Notes: generated from the letters alone by a model not told the origin. 17,321 nucleotides of DNA from an uncultured Bacteroides sp. (GCA_902388495.1 CABMPP010000049.1:1-17321), one strand, 5' to 3'; shown: positions 7,454-14,769, numbered from the stretch's first letter. A program made the numbers and translations.

Positions 7454-7945
7454 TTATTTCTTACTAATAACTGAAAGTATTTTCTTGGATAGTTTCTTGA
7501 ATTGTTTCGTCAACTCTTCTTTAGACACATTACTGAAGGTTGCAAAGCGATGGTTGCCGGAATAGACTTCGTTCATATTTTCATCGTAAATCACATACTC
7601 AATTGTATGTTGGAAGTTGTTGTATGGATATCCGGCGGCAGACAAATCATATTGGTTCAAATTCAGGAAATACTTCGAGCCGCCCTCCTGTATACTCTGT
7701 TTGGTCTCTTCCAGAGCATCCTGAAACAGGTTACGGATGTAATCATTCAACTCACTCTCCGTTGTTCCGATACGGGTTGCAAACTCTTCATTCGTCCAGC
7801 AATTGATGTTAATGTTCTTGTTCGTAACTTCCATCAGTTTGATGACAGAAGCAAGATTGGCATTTCTTTCATTCACTTTGGCGGCATTCGCCAGAAGGGC
7901 AAATCCAAGACATGCAATCAGCATGATTAGCTTTTTCGTTTTCAT
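7454..7945 (-). CDS. Small exported protein of unknown function, first gene of the susCD operon
   Basis: I do not recognise this 163-residue protein. It begins with a clear signal peptide (MKTKKLIMLIACLGFALLANA), likely cut after the ANA motif. The mature part is a mixed helix/strand domain with many polar residues, one Cys, and an aromatic strand pair (IEYVIYDENMNEVYSGNHRF) near the C-terminus. That pattern looks like a small beta-rich periplasmic domain. The reading frame extends to 8008, but the ATG at 7945 is chosen for three reasons: a signal peptide begins there, AAAGGT lies just upstream as a possible ribosome site, and the likely promoter (7986-7993) falls inside the longer version. 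It precedes susC by 23 bases and may help assembly or regulation of that system. This is inference only. Confidence 0.75.
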   Translation of the reverse strand: MKTKKLIMLIACLGFALLANAAKVNERNANLASVIKLMEVTNKNININCWTNEEFATRIGTTESELNDYIRNLFQDALEETKQSIQEGGSKYFLNLNQYDLSAAGYPYNNFQHTIEYVIYDENMNEVYSGNHRFATFSNVSKEELTKQFKKLSKKILSVISKK

Positions 7946-7985
7946 GTTTTTACCTTTTAAATAATTATTACCTTTATTTCCGATA

Positions 7986-8015
7986 CAAAAATAGTGAAGG
8001 ATGAACACGTATAAA
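7986..8015 (-). promoter_or_regulatory. Candidate promoter of the susCD operon
   Basis: On the minus strand TATTTTTG (7986-7993) matches the Bacteroides -7 element TAnnTTTG. About 18 bases upstream is TTTA (8012-8015), one base off the -33 TTTG. The predicted start near 7979 leaves a leader of about 33 nt before the ATG at 7945. The -33 region overlaps the left arm of the inverted repeat at 8011-8039, so a regulator bound there could control the operon. Confidence 0.55.
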
Positions 8016-8039
8016 ATGAATTAAAGGCATTCATTTTAT
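8011..8039. repeat. 11-bp inverted repeat, candidate operator
   Basis: ATAAAATGAAT at 8011-8021 is exactly repeated in reverse complement as ATTCATTTTAT at 8029-8039, with a 7-base spacer. It overlaps the -33 region of the susCD promoter and lies between the end of the phosphonate operon (8107) and the start of the susCD operon. It could be a repressor or activator site. As a terminator of the upstream operon it would be poor, because the stem has few G-C pairs and no proper T-run follows. Confidence 0.6.
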
Positions 8040-8106
8040 TTATGAGGATTCGTATTATTAATGAAACATTTATGTTGCCTGAATGCAAAAAGCACAGCAA
8101 GAAATG

Positions 8107-9318
8107 TCAGTATAAGCCCACTGTTTCCTCTTTTCCCTGCAATTCCCTGATCAGGGCCGGTAACACTTCTGAAACATTGCCGATTATTCCATAGTCGGCA
8201 TACTGGAAGATTGGTGCATAAGGATCGTTGTTTATGGCAATAACAGTCTGTGCCTGACTCATAGCAACCGTGTGCTGAACCTGACCGCTGATGCCGCATG
8301 CAATGTAGAGAAGCGGTTTCACCGTCTGTCCCGTCTGCCCTATCTGGCATTCATAAGGCAACCAGCCTGCTTCGACCGCAGCACGAGACGCAGCAACCTT
8401 ACCTCCGAGAAGACGCGCCAGCTCATACAGCAACTTGATGTTCTCCTTATTTTGCATCCCCTTGCCACCGGCTATCAGTACAGAAGCATCTGCAACAGAA
8501 GAACAGGAAGTTGTGATTTCTTCTGCTAAAAGCTCTACCCGGTTCTTCGTTGCCAAATGACGGATATCGCATCTGGTAATCCACCCTACCCTACTGTAGT
8601 CCAGTTCAACGGGACTCATCACTCCCGGACGGACGGATGCCATTTGCGGTCTGTGAAGAGGCGTTTCGATGGTAGCCAGCAGATTGCCGCCAAAGGCAGG
8701 ACGAATCTGCAACAGCCTCTGGGAAGAAGGATCGATTTCAAGTTGTGTACAGTCGGCTGTCAGTCCGGTATGCAGGATGGAAGCGGTACGGGCAGATATG
8801 CCTCTGCCGAAATGGGTTGCTCCAATCAAAAGAATATTTGGATGATATTGGCGAACCATTCCGACCAGAACATCCGAAACCATTTCTTCCAACTGATCGG
8901 CCAGATAAGAACCTTCTGCTATATAAATATGATCGGCACCAGCCGCAATGAGAGACTCTTCATACCCCCTGCATGCATCACCAATCAAGATGACGGAGAC
9001 CTCTTCCGAAGCAGAATCCGACAAACGACGGGCAGCACCCAGCAATTCATACGTTACAGGCGCTATAGCACCTTTATGGAACTCCGCCATCACCCAAATG
9101 CCTTGTGCTTCGGTGCTGCAAGAAAATTCTTCGTGTCCGGCTGTTTCTTCCATGCTTATCAATCCCGACGGACAAGCCTCGATACAGCTTTTGCAAAGCA
9201 AACAACGACCTTGATCAATAACGGGGTATTCGTCCATGTAGATAGCATTATATAGACATGCAGATACACATTCACCGCATTGTACACAGTCTGCCAACTG
9301 AATTTTAATTGGATTCAT
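8107..9318 (-). CDS. etfA: Electron-transfer flavoprotein alpha subunit with N-terminal 2[4Fe-4S] ferredoxin domain
   Basis: The 403-residue protein starts with a bacterial ferredoxin domain: Cys11, 14, 17, 21 and Cys39, 42, 45, 49, each CxxCxxCxxxC, for two [4Fe-4S] clusters. The ETF-alpha body follows, with GATHFGRGISARTAS (about 167-180), TGLTADCTQLEID (184-196) and RPAFGGNLLATIETPLHRP (206-224). The C-terminal FAD domain has the usual GKG, SRAAVEAGW and QIGQTGQTVKP (326-335) with IACGISGQVQH. Canonical ETF-alpha is about 310-330 residues; the extra length is the ferredoxin. Such fusions are known in anaerobes, for example the lactate dehydrogenase and caffeyl-CoA reductase ETFs. It pairs with the beta subunit encoded 12 bases upstream. 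It is the last gene of the phosphonate operon and probably takes electrons from the DAO-type flavoenzyme. The terminal acceptor is not encoded here. Confidence 0.95.
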   Translation of the reverse strand: MNPIKIQLADCVQCGECVSACLYNAIYMDEYPVIDQGRCLLCKSCIEACPSGLISMEETAGHEEFSCSTEAQGIWVMAEFHKGAIAPVTYELLGAARRLSDSASEEVSVILIGDACRGYEESLIAAGADHIYIAEGSYLADQLEEMVSDVLVGMVRQYHPNILLIGATHFGRGISARTASILHTGLTADCTQLEIDPSSQRLLQIRPAFGGNLLATIETPLHRPQMASVRPGVMSPVELDYSRVGWITRCDIRHLATKNRVELLAEEITTSCSSVADASVLIAGGKGMQNKENIKLLYELARLLGGKVAASRAAVEAGWLPYECQIGQTGQTVKPLLYIACGISGQVQHTVAMSQAQTVIAINNDPYAPIFQYADYGIIGNVSEVLPALIRELQGKEETVGLY

Positions 9319-9330
9319 AACTGAAAAGTA

Positions 9331-10095
9331 TTATTGGAATTTAGTACAGATCTTTTTCAATTCGGATACATCCTTCATCCACCGAATCGATTTACTATTA
9401 GATATGGCATGTGTGTTTACCACTTTTGTAGGCGAACCACTCAAACCCAGGAATGCAGTTTCTACGTTCAATAAGCTTGCATCCCAACACATTATTTTCT
9501 TTTGCTGCGCATCCTCCCAATCTTGCAGAGAAGGAGCAGGCAACGTATTTGCCTCTTTGCTTACGGTGAATACACAAGGAAAAGTGGAGCGCAGTATACG
9601 AGTGCCCGAATCGAAACTCTTCTTCACTACAATATTGGCAGCTGATATGTCAAGCACGGATTGCACCTCCGTCAGTTGGGGGATGTCCAGCTTACCGGCC
9701 ACGCCGGGGCCTACCTGCGCTGTATCTCCGTCAATGGCCTGCTTCCCGAACAGCAACAAATCGGCATTTCCTATTTTCTTCACCGCCGCACTGAGTACAT
9801 AGGCAGTACTCCACGTGTCGCTACCGGCAAACATTCTGTCCGAAAGCAGTATAGCCTCATCAGCACCATAAAGAAGAGCTTCCCGGAGTACAGCTTCCGC
9901 TTGCAGGGGGCCCATGGTTACAGCTATAATCTCACCGCCCACTCTGTTACGAATCTCCACTGCCATCCGAAGTGCATGAAGATCATCCGGATTGGTCTGA
10001 GATTTATTTCCATGACGAACCAGGGTATGAGTGACGGGATCTATGGAAATTTGCGTCGATGCCGGAACTTGCTTTAAGAATACGATTTGTTTCAT
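9331..10095 (-). CDS. etfB: Electron-transfer flavoprotein beta subunit
   Basis: This 254-residue protein begins MKQIVFLKQVPAST, the standard ETF-beta start. It contains NPDDLHALRMAVEIR, VTMGPLQAEAVLREALLYGAD, and the nucleotide-binding signature GKQAIDGDTAQVGP (about 117-130). In this family the DGDTAQVGP form, as opposed to DDDxNQTG in mitochondrial ETF, goes with ETFs that hold a second FAD in place of AMP, the class to which flavin-bifurcating ETFs belong. The start at 10095 is preferred over 10155. The family N-terminus begins there, and it sits one base after the stop of the upstream oxidoreductase, with GTGG before it, which suggests translational coupling. The partner alpha subunit follows after 12 bases. 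Actual bifurcation is not shown by sequence alone. Confidence 0.94.
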   Translation of the reverse strand: MKQIVFLKQVPASTQISIDPVTHTLVRHGNKSQTNPDDLHALRMAVEIRNRVGGEIIAVTMGPLQAEAVLREALLYGADEAILLSDRMFAGSDTWSTAYVLSAAVKKIGNADLLLFGKQAIDGDTAQVGPGVAGKLDIPQLTEVQSVLDISAANIVVKKSFDSGTRILRSTFPCVFTVSKEANTLPAPSLQDWEDAQQKKIMCWDASLLNVETAFLGLSGSPTKVVNTHAISNSKSIRWMKDVSELKKICTKFQ

Positions 10096-10096
10096 C

Positions 10097-11326
10097 TCAT
10101 CCACTTTTTTTATGACTACGCGCCAGGGCGCAACTATTCTGGAAATTAATATCAAAAGGATTTATCTCTCCGAAACGGGATGGAGCGAAAGGAGCGGCAT
10201 CTACAAATGTTGCCTCACCCAATATCTGTTCGGCTATCAGTCTGCCCATTCCTCCACCGGCGGCAACACCTGCCCCACAACATCCGGTCAGTGCATAGAA
10301 ACCTTTCAGTTGCGAAACGGGACCGATTACAAACATAGCATCGGGCACATAACATGAAGGTCCTGCCACATAATGGGCAATTCCCGTACGACGTATTTGT
10401 GGGAAGTAGGCTGCAAAGCCGCCAGCACATGCCGAAAGGATAGACCAACCGTTATCGGGCGTGAAGTCCATGTGCTCGATAGATGGGGGTAACTTATCAG
10501 GAGCATAGGAGGCACATTCCGGTTCTCTAAGACCTATAATCAATCCGCCGACATCAGGCCGTGTAAATGCCTTGGCATCGGGCAGCACGGCAAAAGGCTG
10601 ATGTGGAGGAAACAGCTCCGGATTGTTCTCGGTTATCCAGAAGTGACTGCGTACGGGAGTCATAGGAAGACCGATGCCCAGCGGATACGACAACAGATTC
10701 GACCAGGCTCCTGCAGCATCTACCACGACAGGGGCATAGTACTTTTCTCCCGAATCCAACAATACACCTTTCACCGTACCTTCTGAAATCAGAATTTCCC
10801 TGACAGCTGCACGCGGACGAATGGTTACTCCGCGCTGCCGGGCAGTTTTGGCATAACCGTTGCACAACTGAGCCGAGTCGATAAAAGCATCGGTAGGCAT
10901 ATAAACAGCCTCACGAACAGTATTCTGCTCAATCCAGGGAAGATGTTTTTTGACACTTGTCGCATCGATCCGCTCCACGGGAATGCCATAATCCAGAGCG
11001 GCTGCTTCCAAGGCATCGACTGCATACAGGGACTCGTCAGTAGAAGCAATAGTGATGCTTCCCGTCTGCTGCAAATCGAGCGATTCGCCCAACTCGTCTT
11101 CAATCCGTTCAATCGTATCATAAGTTTCCTGCACAATGTCCATAAGCACCCTTTTCGTACGAGCGCGGGTAAGAAGGCATGCGGCACGACTACTGGCTTG
11201 TGAGGCAATATCCATACGCTCGAACAGCAGAATCCGTCCGGCATGCCGACAGGCCAGGTGATAGGCGGCGGAAGTACCCAGCAAGCCGCCGCCTATAATG
11301 ATTATATCAGCTATCTGACTGTCCAT
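10097..11326 (-). CDS. FAD-dependent amine oxidoreductase (DAO family), probable AEP or N-methyl-AEP dehydrogenase
   Basis: The 409-residue protein has an N-terminal Rossmann FAD motif GGGLLG (Gly12, 14, 17) with Glu36 binding the ribose. It also has VVDAAGAWSN (201-210), PVRSHFWITENN (224-235) and the C-terminal FAD loop YALTGCCGAGVAAGGGMGRL (344-363), all typical of glycine/sarcosine-oxidase relatives. No covalent-flavin His motif of the dimethylglycine dehydrogenase type is seen. Flavoenzymes of this family recur in AEP clusters and are reported to oxidise N-methyl-AEP, and sometimes AEP, to phosphonoacetaldehyde. The gene sits two bases after phnW and one base before etfB. A natural reading is that in this anaerobe the enzyme passes electrons to the ETF instead of oxygen. 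Substrate is inferred from context; glycine, sarcosine or another amine is possible. Confidence 0.82.
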   Translation of the reverse strand: MDSQIADIIIIGGGLLGTSAAYHLACRHAGRILLFERMDIASQASSRAACLLTRARTKRVLMDIVQETYDTIERIEDELGESLDLQQTGSITIASTDESLYAVDALEAAALDYGIPVERIDATSVKKHLPWIEQNTVREAVYMPTDAFIDSAQLCNGYAKTARQRGVTIRPRAAVREILISEGTVKGVLLDSGEKYYAPVVVDAAGAWSNLLSYPLGIGLPMTPVRSHFWITENNPELFPPHQPFAVLPDAKAFTRPDVGGLIIGLREPECASYAPDKLPPSIEHMDFTPDNGWSILSACAGGFAAYFPQIRRTGIAHYVAGPSCYVPDAMFVIGPVSQLKGFYALTGCCGAGVAAGGGMGRLIAEQILGEATFVDAAPFAPSRFGEINPFDINFQNSCALARSHKKSG

Positions 11327-11328
11327 AT

Positions 11329-12417
11329 CTATTCGAGTATTTCACGAATGCAAGAAATCAATCTTCTCATATCTTCAGGATATACATCCCCGATATTGCC
11401 TATCCGGAATGTTTCGGCATCCGAAATCTTTCCAGGATAGATAACGAATCCTTTTGCCTTCAGACTTTCATAGAAAGACTGAAAGTTGAAATCGCTTGAA
11501 GGATAAAGGAAGGACGATATGATGGGGCTTTGTATTTCTGCAGGAAGAAGCGGAGTGAAGCCTAACTCCTGCATACCTTCAATCAAGATCGTATTGTTCT
11601 CTTGGTAGCGTTGGTGACGCACCTCAACCCCACCTTCCTGTTCCAAATCCAGAAGAGCCTGATAGAAAGCACGTACCACGTGGGTGGGAGAAGTGAAACG
11701 CCACTTGCCTTTTCCTTTTTCCATCACTTCCCATTGGTCGTAGATATCCAGTGAGAGCGACCGGGCAACTCCCTTGCATTCCAGCAGTTTCTTTCTGGAA
11801 GCAATGATAAAGCCAAAGCCCGGAACACCCTGAATACATTTATTGGCACTGCTTATCAGGAAGTCTATTCCGTACGCCTTTACATCGATGGGGATACCTC
11901 CGAAGCTGCTCATAGCATCTACGATAAAAGTTACCGGATATTCCTTAACCACCCGGCTCACTTCTTCCAGCTGATTCAGTATTCCGGTAGTAGTTTCACA
12001 ATGAACCATGGCAAAGTGCGTAATGTCTTTATGGGCTTCCAAAGCCCGGCGAACGACTTCCGGGGTAACAGGTTCGGCTTCATGATAAGAGACCAGTTCG
12101 TAATTCAACTCATAATAACTTGCAATGGTTGCCATTCTTTTGCCATAAGCACCGTTGGCAATAATTAGCAGTTTATCGGTCGGCTTCACCGTTGCTCCCA
12201 AAGTAGCTTCCACACAATAGGTACCACTACCCTGCAGAAGTACAGTGGTGTAATCGGCATCGTCCACTTTGGCCAGCTTGAGGAGGCTTTGGCGAATGGG
12301 GGTTACAATACCTTCGTTATAGTCTTTATCCCAAGTGCACCAGTCTTGCAGCATTGCCTCCCGCACCGTTTGTGCTGTGCTCAACGGACCGGGAGTTAAC
12401 AATAAATAGTTTCTCAT
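11329..12417 (-). CDS. phnW: 2-aminoethylphosphonate:pyruvate aminotransferase
   Basis: The 362-residue PLP enzyme is of class V fold. It transfers the amino group of AEP to pyruvate, giving phosphonoacetaldehyde and alanine. It begins with the family hallmark LLTPGPLSTAQTVREAML. It has CTWDKDYN, LLQGSGTYCVEA (PLP phosphate region), IVDAMSSFGG with the pyridine-binding Asp167, and Lys193 in ISSANKCIQGVPGFGF as the Schiff-base lysine (Lys194 in the Salmonella enzyme). Length matches the family. Its ATG overlaps the phnX stop by four bases (ATGA), indicating coupled translation. PEP mutase and phosphonopyruvate decarboxylase are absent from the window, so this copy serves catabolism rather than AEP synthesis. 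Confidence 0.97.
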   Translation of the reverse strand: MRNYLLLTPGPLSTAQTVREAMLQDWCTWDKDYNEGIVTPIRQSLLKLAKVDDADYTTVLLQGSGTYCVEATLGATVKPTDKLLIIANGAYGKRMATIASYYELNYELVSYHEAEPVTPEVVRRALEAHKDITHFAMVHCETTTGILNQLEEVSRVVKEYPVTFIVDAMSSFGGIPIDVKAYGIDFLISSANKCIQGVPGFGFIIASRKKLLECKGVARSLSLDIYDQWEVMEKGKGKWRFTSPTHVVRAFYQALLDLEQEGGVEVRHQRYQENNTILIEGMQELGFTPLLPAEIQSPIISSFLYPSSDFNFQSFYESLKAKGFVIYPGKISDAETFRIGNIGDVYPEDMRRLISCIREILE

Positions 12418-13208
12418 AAACTTTCGTGTTCTTTATTTAATTGGTTGATATAGTCCGGCAGTTCGGAGATGGTTTCGAGAACGGCATGAGCTCCTGCCTT
12501 CAACATGCGTGCACGGACCTCTCCCATAAGGGAATCTTTTTGTTCGACTGTGAGAAGATTGAATTCAGACTCGGTCAGCCCCATTTCGTTGCTTCCCACA
12601 ATGACACCGAGGGTATGTACTTTGGCGTTTACACCTTCACGGATATCAGCAATGGTATCGCCTATTTTCACGACCTGGTCTACGGAGGGTACAGCCAGGT
12701 CTATCATATTACGATAAATCATATAAGGGGCCGGACGTCCGGCCGGAAGGGAGTCGGGGGTCACCAGATTATCGACTGTATAACCTTTTGATGCGGCTTC
12801 CGGGCATACTACGTCCATCATCTGCTGCGTATACCCGGTGGTCGAACCGATTTTTATTCCCCGGTTGCGGAGGGTTTCTATCGTTTCGAGTACCCCCGGT
12901 ATCGGATCGGTAAAGTCTCGCAGGGAGGCAAACAGATGTTTCTCAAAACTCTGATACATTTCTGCAACATCCTCTTCATTCCAGTCGCGTTTGTAAAGAG
13001 TCTGAAATTGTTGTTTCACTTCGGGCATATTCAGTATCGCCTTGATATGGTCTATTTTTAATAAGCCCATCGGCTCACGTGCCTGTCTGTAGCTGATTTC
13101 GATTTTCTTTTCCTCGAAGATTCGCAGGAAAGCATTCAAGGGGGCAAAGCATCCATAATCTATGGCTGTACCGGCCCAATCCATAATAACACAAGTAATT
13201 TTATTCAT
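12414..13208 (-). CDS. phnX: Phosphonoacetaldehyde hydrolase (phosphonatase)
   Basis: This 264-residue HAD-superfamily enzyme cleaves the C-P bond of phosphonoacetaldehyde to acetaldehyde and phosphate in the cytoplasm. The nucleophile Asp10 and the phosphonatase-specific replacement of the second Asp by Ala are in MDWAGTAIDYG. Lys51 in PMGLLKIDHI is the Schiff-base lysine that marks true phosphonatases (Lys53 in B. cereus). Motif II is GSTTGYT. The segment TPDSLPAGRPAPYMIY and the Mg-binding KIGDTIADIREG complete the active site. Length is normal. It is the second gene of the operon, 32 bases after the transporter, and overlaps phnW by four bases. Confidence 0.97.
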   Translation of the reverse strand: MNKITCVIMDWAGTAIDYGCFAPLNAFLRIFEEKKIEISYRQAREPMGLLKIDHIKAILNMPEVKQQFQTLYKRDWNEEDVAEMYQSFEKHLFASLRDFTDPIPGVLETIETLRNRGIKIGSTTGYTQQMMDVVCPEAASKGYTVDNLVTPDSLPAGRPAPYMIYRNMIDLAVPSVDQVVKIGDTIADIREGVNAKVHTLGVIVGSNEMGLTESEFNLLTVEQKDSLMGEVRARMLKAGAHAVLETISELPDYINQLNKEHESL

Positions 13209-13240
13209 ACGTTCCTTTTTAATAAGTTATATTTTTCTAT

Positions 13241-14578
13241 TTATACCACATTGTATGCAGCCGTCTCAAGTTCGAGTATTTTTATCTCAGGCATGGCAGG
13301 CTGTGCATGTTCCTTTCTGTAGCGCTGATGCAGATAGGCCAGCGAGAAGACAAAGGCAACGCAGCAGATGATGCCCACATAGCCGGCCATAAGATTATAG
13401 AAATGAGCCCAGTCTATATTGGGACTGAACAGTTCTTTCGCCACCAATACGATAATGGTACCCGTATATCCCAAAAAGTCATTCAAAGCTATGAAGAAAC
13501 CTACATTGCCGCGGATCTGGAAGCAGGCAATAAAACGGTCGAAGAAGATAGTCTGAAAAGTAAGATAGGCCAGATAAAGGCAAAGGCTTTGGGCAAACAA
13601 CCAGGTAACCGTGTTCAGTTGTAGCCGCTCGTACCCGAAGGAGAGGAATATCATGCAAAACATACTTACGACAATCAACGACAGCAAGATGGTCAACGCC
13701 TTCAGATTGTTCCGGACGTAAACCATCAGACCGAAAATAACCAGGATAATAACCGTTACCACAGAATCGATCTGCGCAAACAGCCACGATGAATATTGGG
13801 AAACATCTACAATCTTCACCAGGAAATCTTCCTTGATATCGCGAAGTATCACCAATACCACATTTGCCACAAAAAGCAGTGTGAGGAAAGGCATAAAGTT
13901 GCGGAACAGCGCCCAACGTTGCTTTCCATCAAGCGGTTCCCTCTTGCTGCGGCAAGCGATGTCTTCGGCATCGGGCTGGGGCAACCGGTTGAGGATGATG
14001 CCTGCCAACCCGAGCAACGGGAGTGCAGCGGCGCCAATCAATGCGGGCATCCAGAATTCGCTTACCCCCAAAGTATTTGTAACGAACAGTCCCAGCGACT
14101 TCGCCGTGCCGGAACTGATAACCATACTCACTCCCATCAGACTGGCCAGAATATCGGTAACGCGCCTCCCTTCCAGAAAGCTGAAGATGACACCCCACAT
14201 GCAGCCCAACGACAGACCGTTCAGAAACATACCTATTATATTATAAGGAGCAGGCAGCCACCCGAAAAGAAGCAGGGAAGCTTCGGCCATAACCACCGAC
14301 AACAGGATAAACTTCAGACGGTCTTTCTGCTTCAGTTCGGAAATCAACTTGATTCCTATAAACTTCGAGATGACATATCCTATAATCTGCACAATGGTGA
14401 CAACCACCTTATAGTCGATATCAAAAACCTCATAACCGGCAAAGGCTGCGGCGGTATATGGCTTGCGCAGCGCATAAACAAGAGAATAGGACAACAGGGC
14501 CGTGCCGCCTGCCCAAAAGATAAATAAGAGGTCCGCGAACTTCTTCCTTAATCCGTTTACTTCTACTTTACTACTCAT
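13241..14578 (-). CDS. MFS transporter, OPA-like (DUF5690-type), candidate phosphonate importer
   Basis: The protein of about 445 residues has some 12 hydrophobic segments and a short charged N-terminus, with a hydrophilic stretch near the middle (LPQPDAEDIACRSKREPLDG) joining the two halves. From memory it matches the Bacteroidetes MFS group called DUF5690. The first segment ends YSLVYALRKPYTAAAF (Arg38-Lys39), which resembles the YYLVRKNF region of GlpT, where the Arg contacts phosphate. That hints at an organophosphate:phosphate antiporter. As first gene of the AEP operon it probably brings AEP across the inner membrane, perhaps in exchange for the phosphate released by PhnX. The ATG at 14578 is chosen. 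The longer frame starts at a TTG (14602) that lies inside the predicted promoter. Function is inferred from context. Confidence 0.82.
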   Translation of the reverse strand: MSSKVEVNGLRKKFADLLFIFWAGGTALLSYSLVYALRKPYTAAAFAGYEVFDIDYKVVVTIVQIIGYVISKFIGIKLISELKQKDRLKFILLSVVMAEASLLLFGWLPAPYNIIGMFLNGLSLGCMWGVIFSFLEGRRVTDILASLMGVSMVISSGTAKSLGLFVTNTLGVSEFWMPALIGAAALPLLGLAGIILNRLPQPDAEDIACRSKREPLDGKQRWALFRNFMPFLTLLFVANVVLVILRDIKEDFLVKIVDVSQYSSWLFAQIDSVVTVIILVIFGLMVYVRNNLKALTILLSLIVVSMFCMIFLSFGYERLQLNTVTWLFAQSLCLYLAYLTFQTIFFDRFIACFQIRGNVGFFIALNDFLGYTGTIIVLVAKELFSPNIDWAHFYNLMAGYVGIICCVAFVFSLAYLHQRYRKEHAQPAMPEIKILELETAAYNVV

Positions 14579-14599
14579 ATTATTTGCTTTTATCTGCGG

Positions 14600-14607
14600 C
14601 AAAAGTA
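14600..14607 (-). promoter_or_regulatory. Candidate -7 element (TACTTTTG) of the phosphonate operon
   Basis: Read on the minus strand this is TACTTTTG, an exact TAnnTTTG match, placing transcription start near 14593 with a leader of about 15 nt. No TTTG is found 19-21 bases upstream. Instead, GGGGCGATGTTAC (14610-14622) occupies the spacer. A weak -33 with a repeated motif in the spacer fits a regulated promoter. Confidence 0.5.
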
Positions 14608-14609
14608 GA

Positions 14610-14714
14610 GGGGCGATGTTACAGAAATATATCTGAATACATAAATAGATATTATTTATAGCAACACCGAAAACAGTATATCGGGGCGTAACATTTATGT
14701 CATATTAATGTAAC
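14610..14714. promoter_or_regulatory. Repeated motifs between divergent promoters, candidate operators
   Basis: GGGGCG occurs at 14610-14615 and again at 14683-14688. Each is next to or overlaps a GTTAC-type word: ATGTTAC at 14616-14622 and GTAACATT at 14688-14695. A further AATGTAAC at 14707-14714 makes an imperfect inverted repeat with GTAACATT. One copy sits in the core promoter of the transporter-led operon; the others lie upstream of the promoter of the divergent helix-turn-helix gene. This is the arrangement expected if that protein controls both directions. No binding site is known for this family, so the assignment is inference. Confidence 0.4.
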
Positions 14715-14736
14715 TCATCCATAAAGGAATCGTGCT

Positions 14737-14744
14737 TAGATTTG
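14737..14744 (+). promoter_or_regulatory. Candidate -7 element (TAGATTTG) of the divergent regulator gene
   Basis: TAGATTTG is an exact TAnnTTTG match. Transcription would start near 14751, about 19 nt before the ATG at 14770. The expected -33 position (about 14713-14718) has no TTTG and partly coincides with the last GTAAC-type motif, again compatible with regulator-dependent expression. Confidence 0.5.
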
Positions 14745-14769
14745 TACATTCAACAAATACACTGCACAC

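Noticed and set aside
8557..9255. 232-codon plus-strand frame opposite etfA
   Set aside because: etfA is unambiguous over its whole length; the antisense translation is low-complexity and without family motifs.
10096..10155. Upstream start for etfB giving 20 extra residues
   Set aside because: The extension overlaps the end of the oxidoreductase gene, and ETF-beta proteins begin at the MKQIVFLKQ sequence at 10095.
11329..13208. Phosphonate biosynthesis cluster
   Set aside because: phnW also serves synthesis, but PEP mutase and phosphonopyruvate decarboxylase are absent, while the C-P cleaving enzyme PhnX is present, so the direction is degradation.
13796..14527. 243-codon plus-strand frame opposite the MFS gene
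   Set aside because: It is rich in Gln, His and Arg, a typical mirror of a membrane protein, and lies fully inside the real gene.
14579..14602. TTG start for the MFS gene
   Set aside because: The TTG lies within the predicted TACTTTTG promoter element, so it would not be in the message; ATG at 14578 is adequate.
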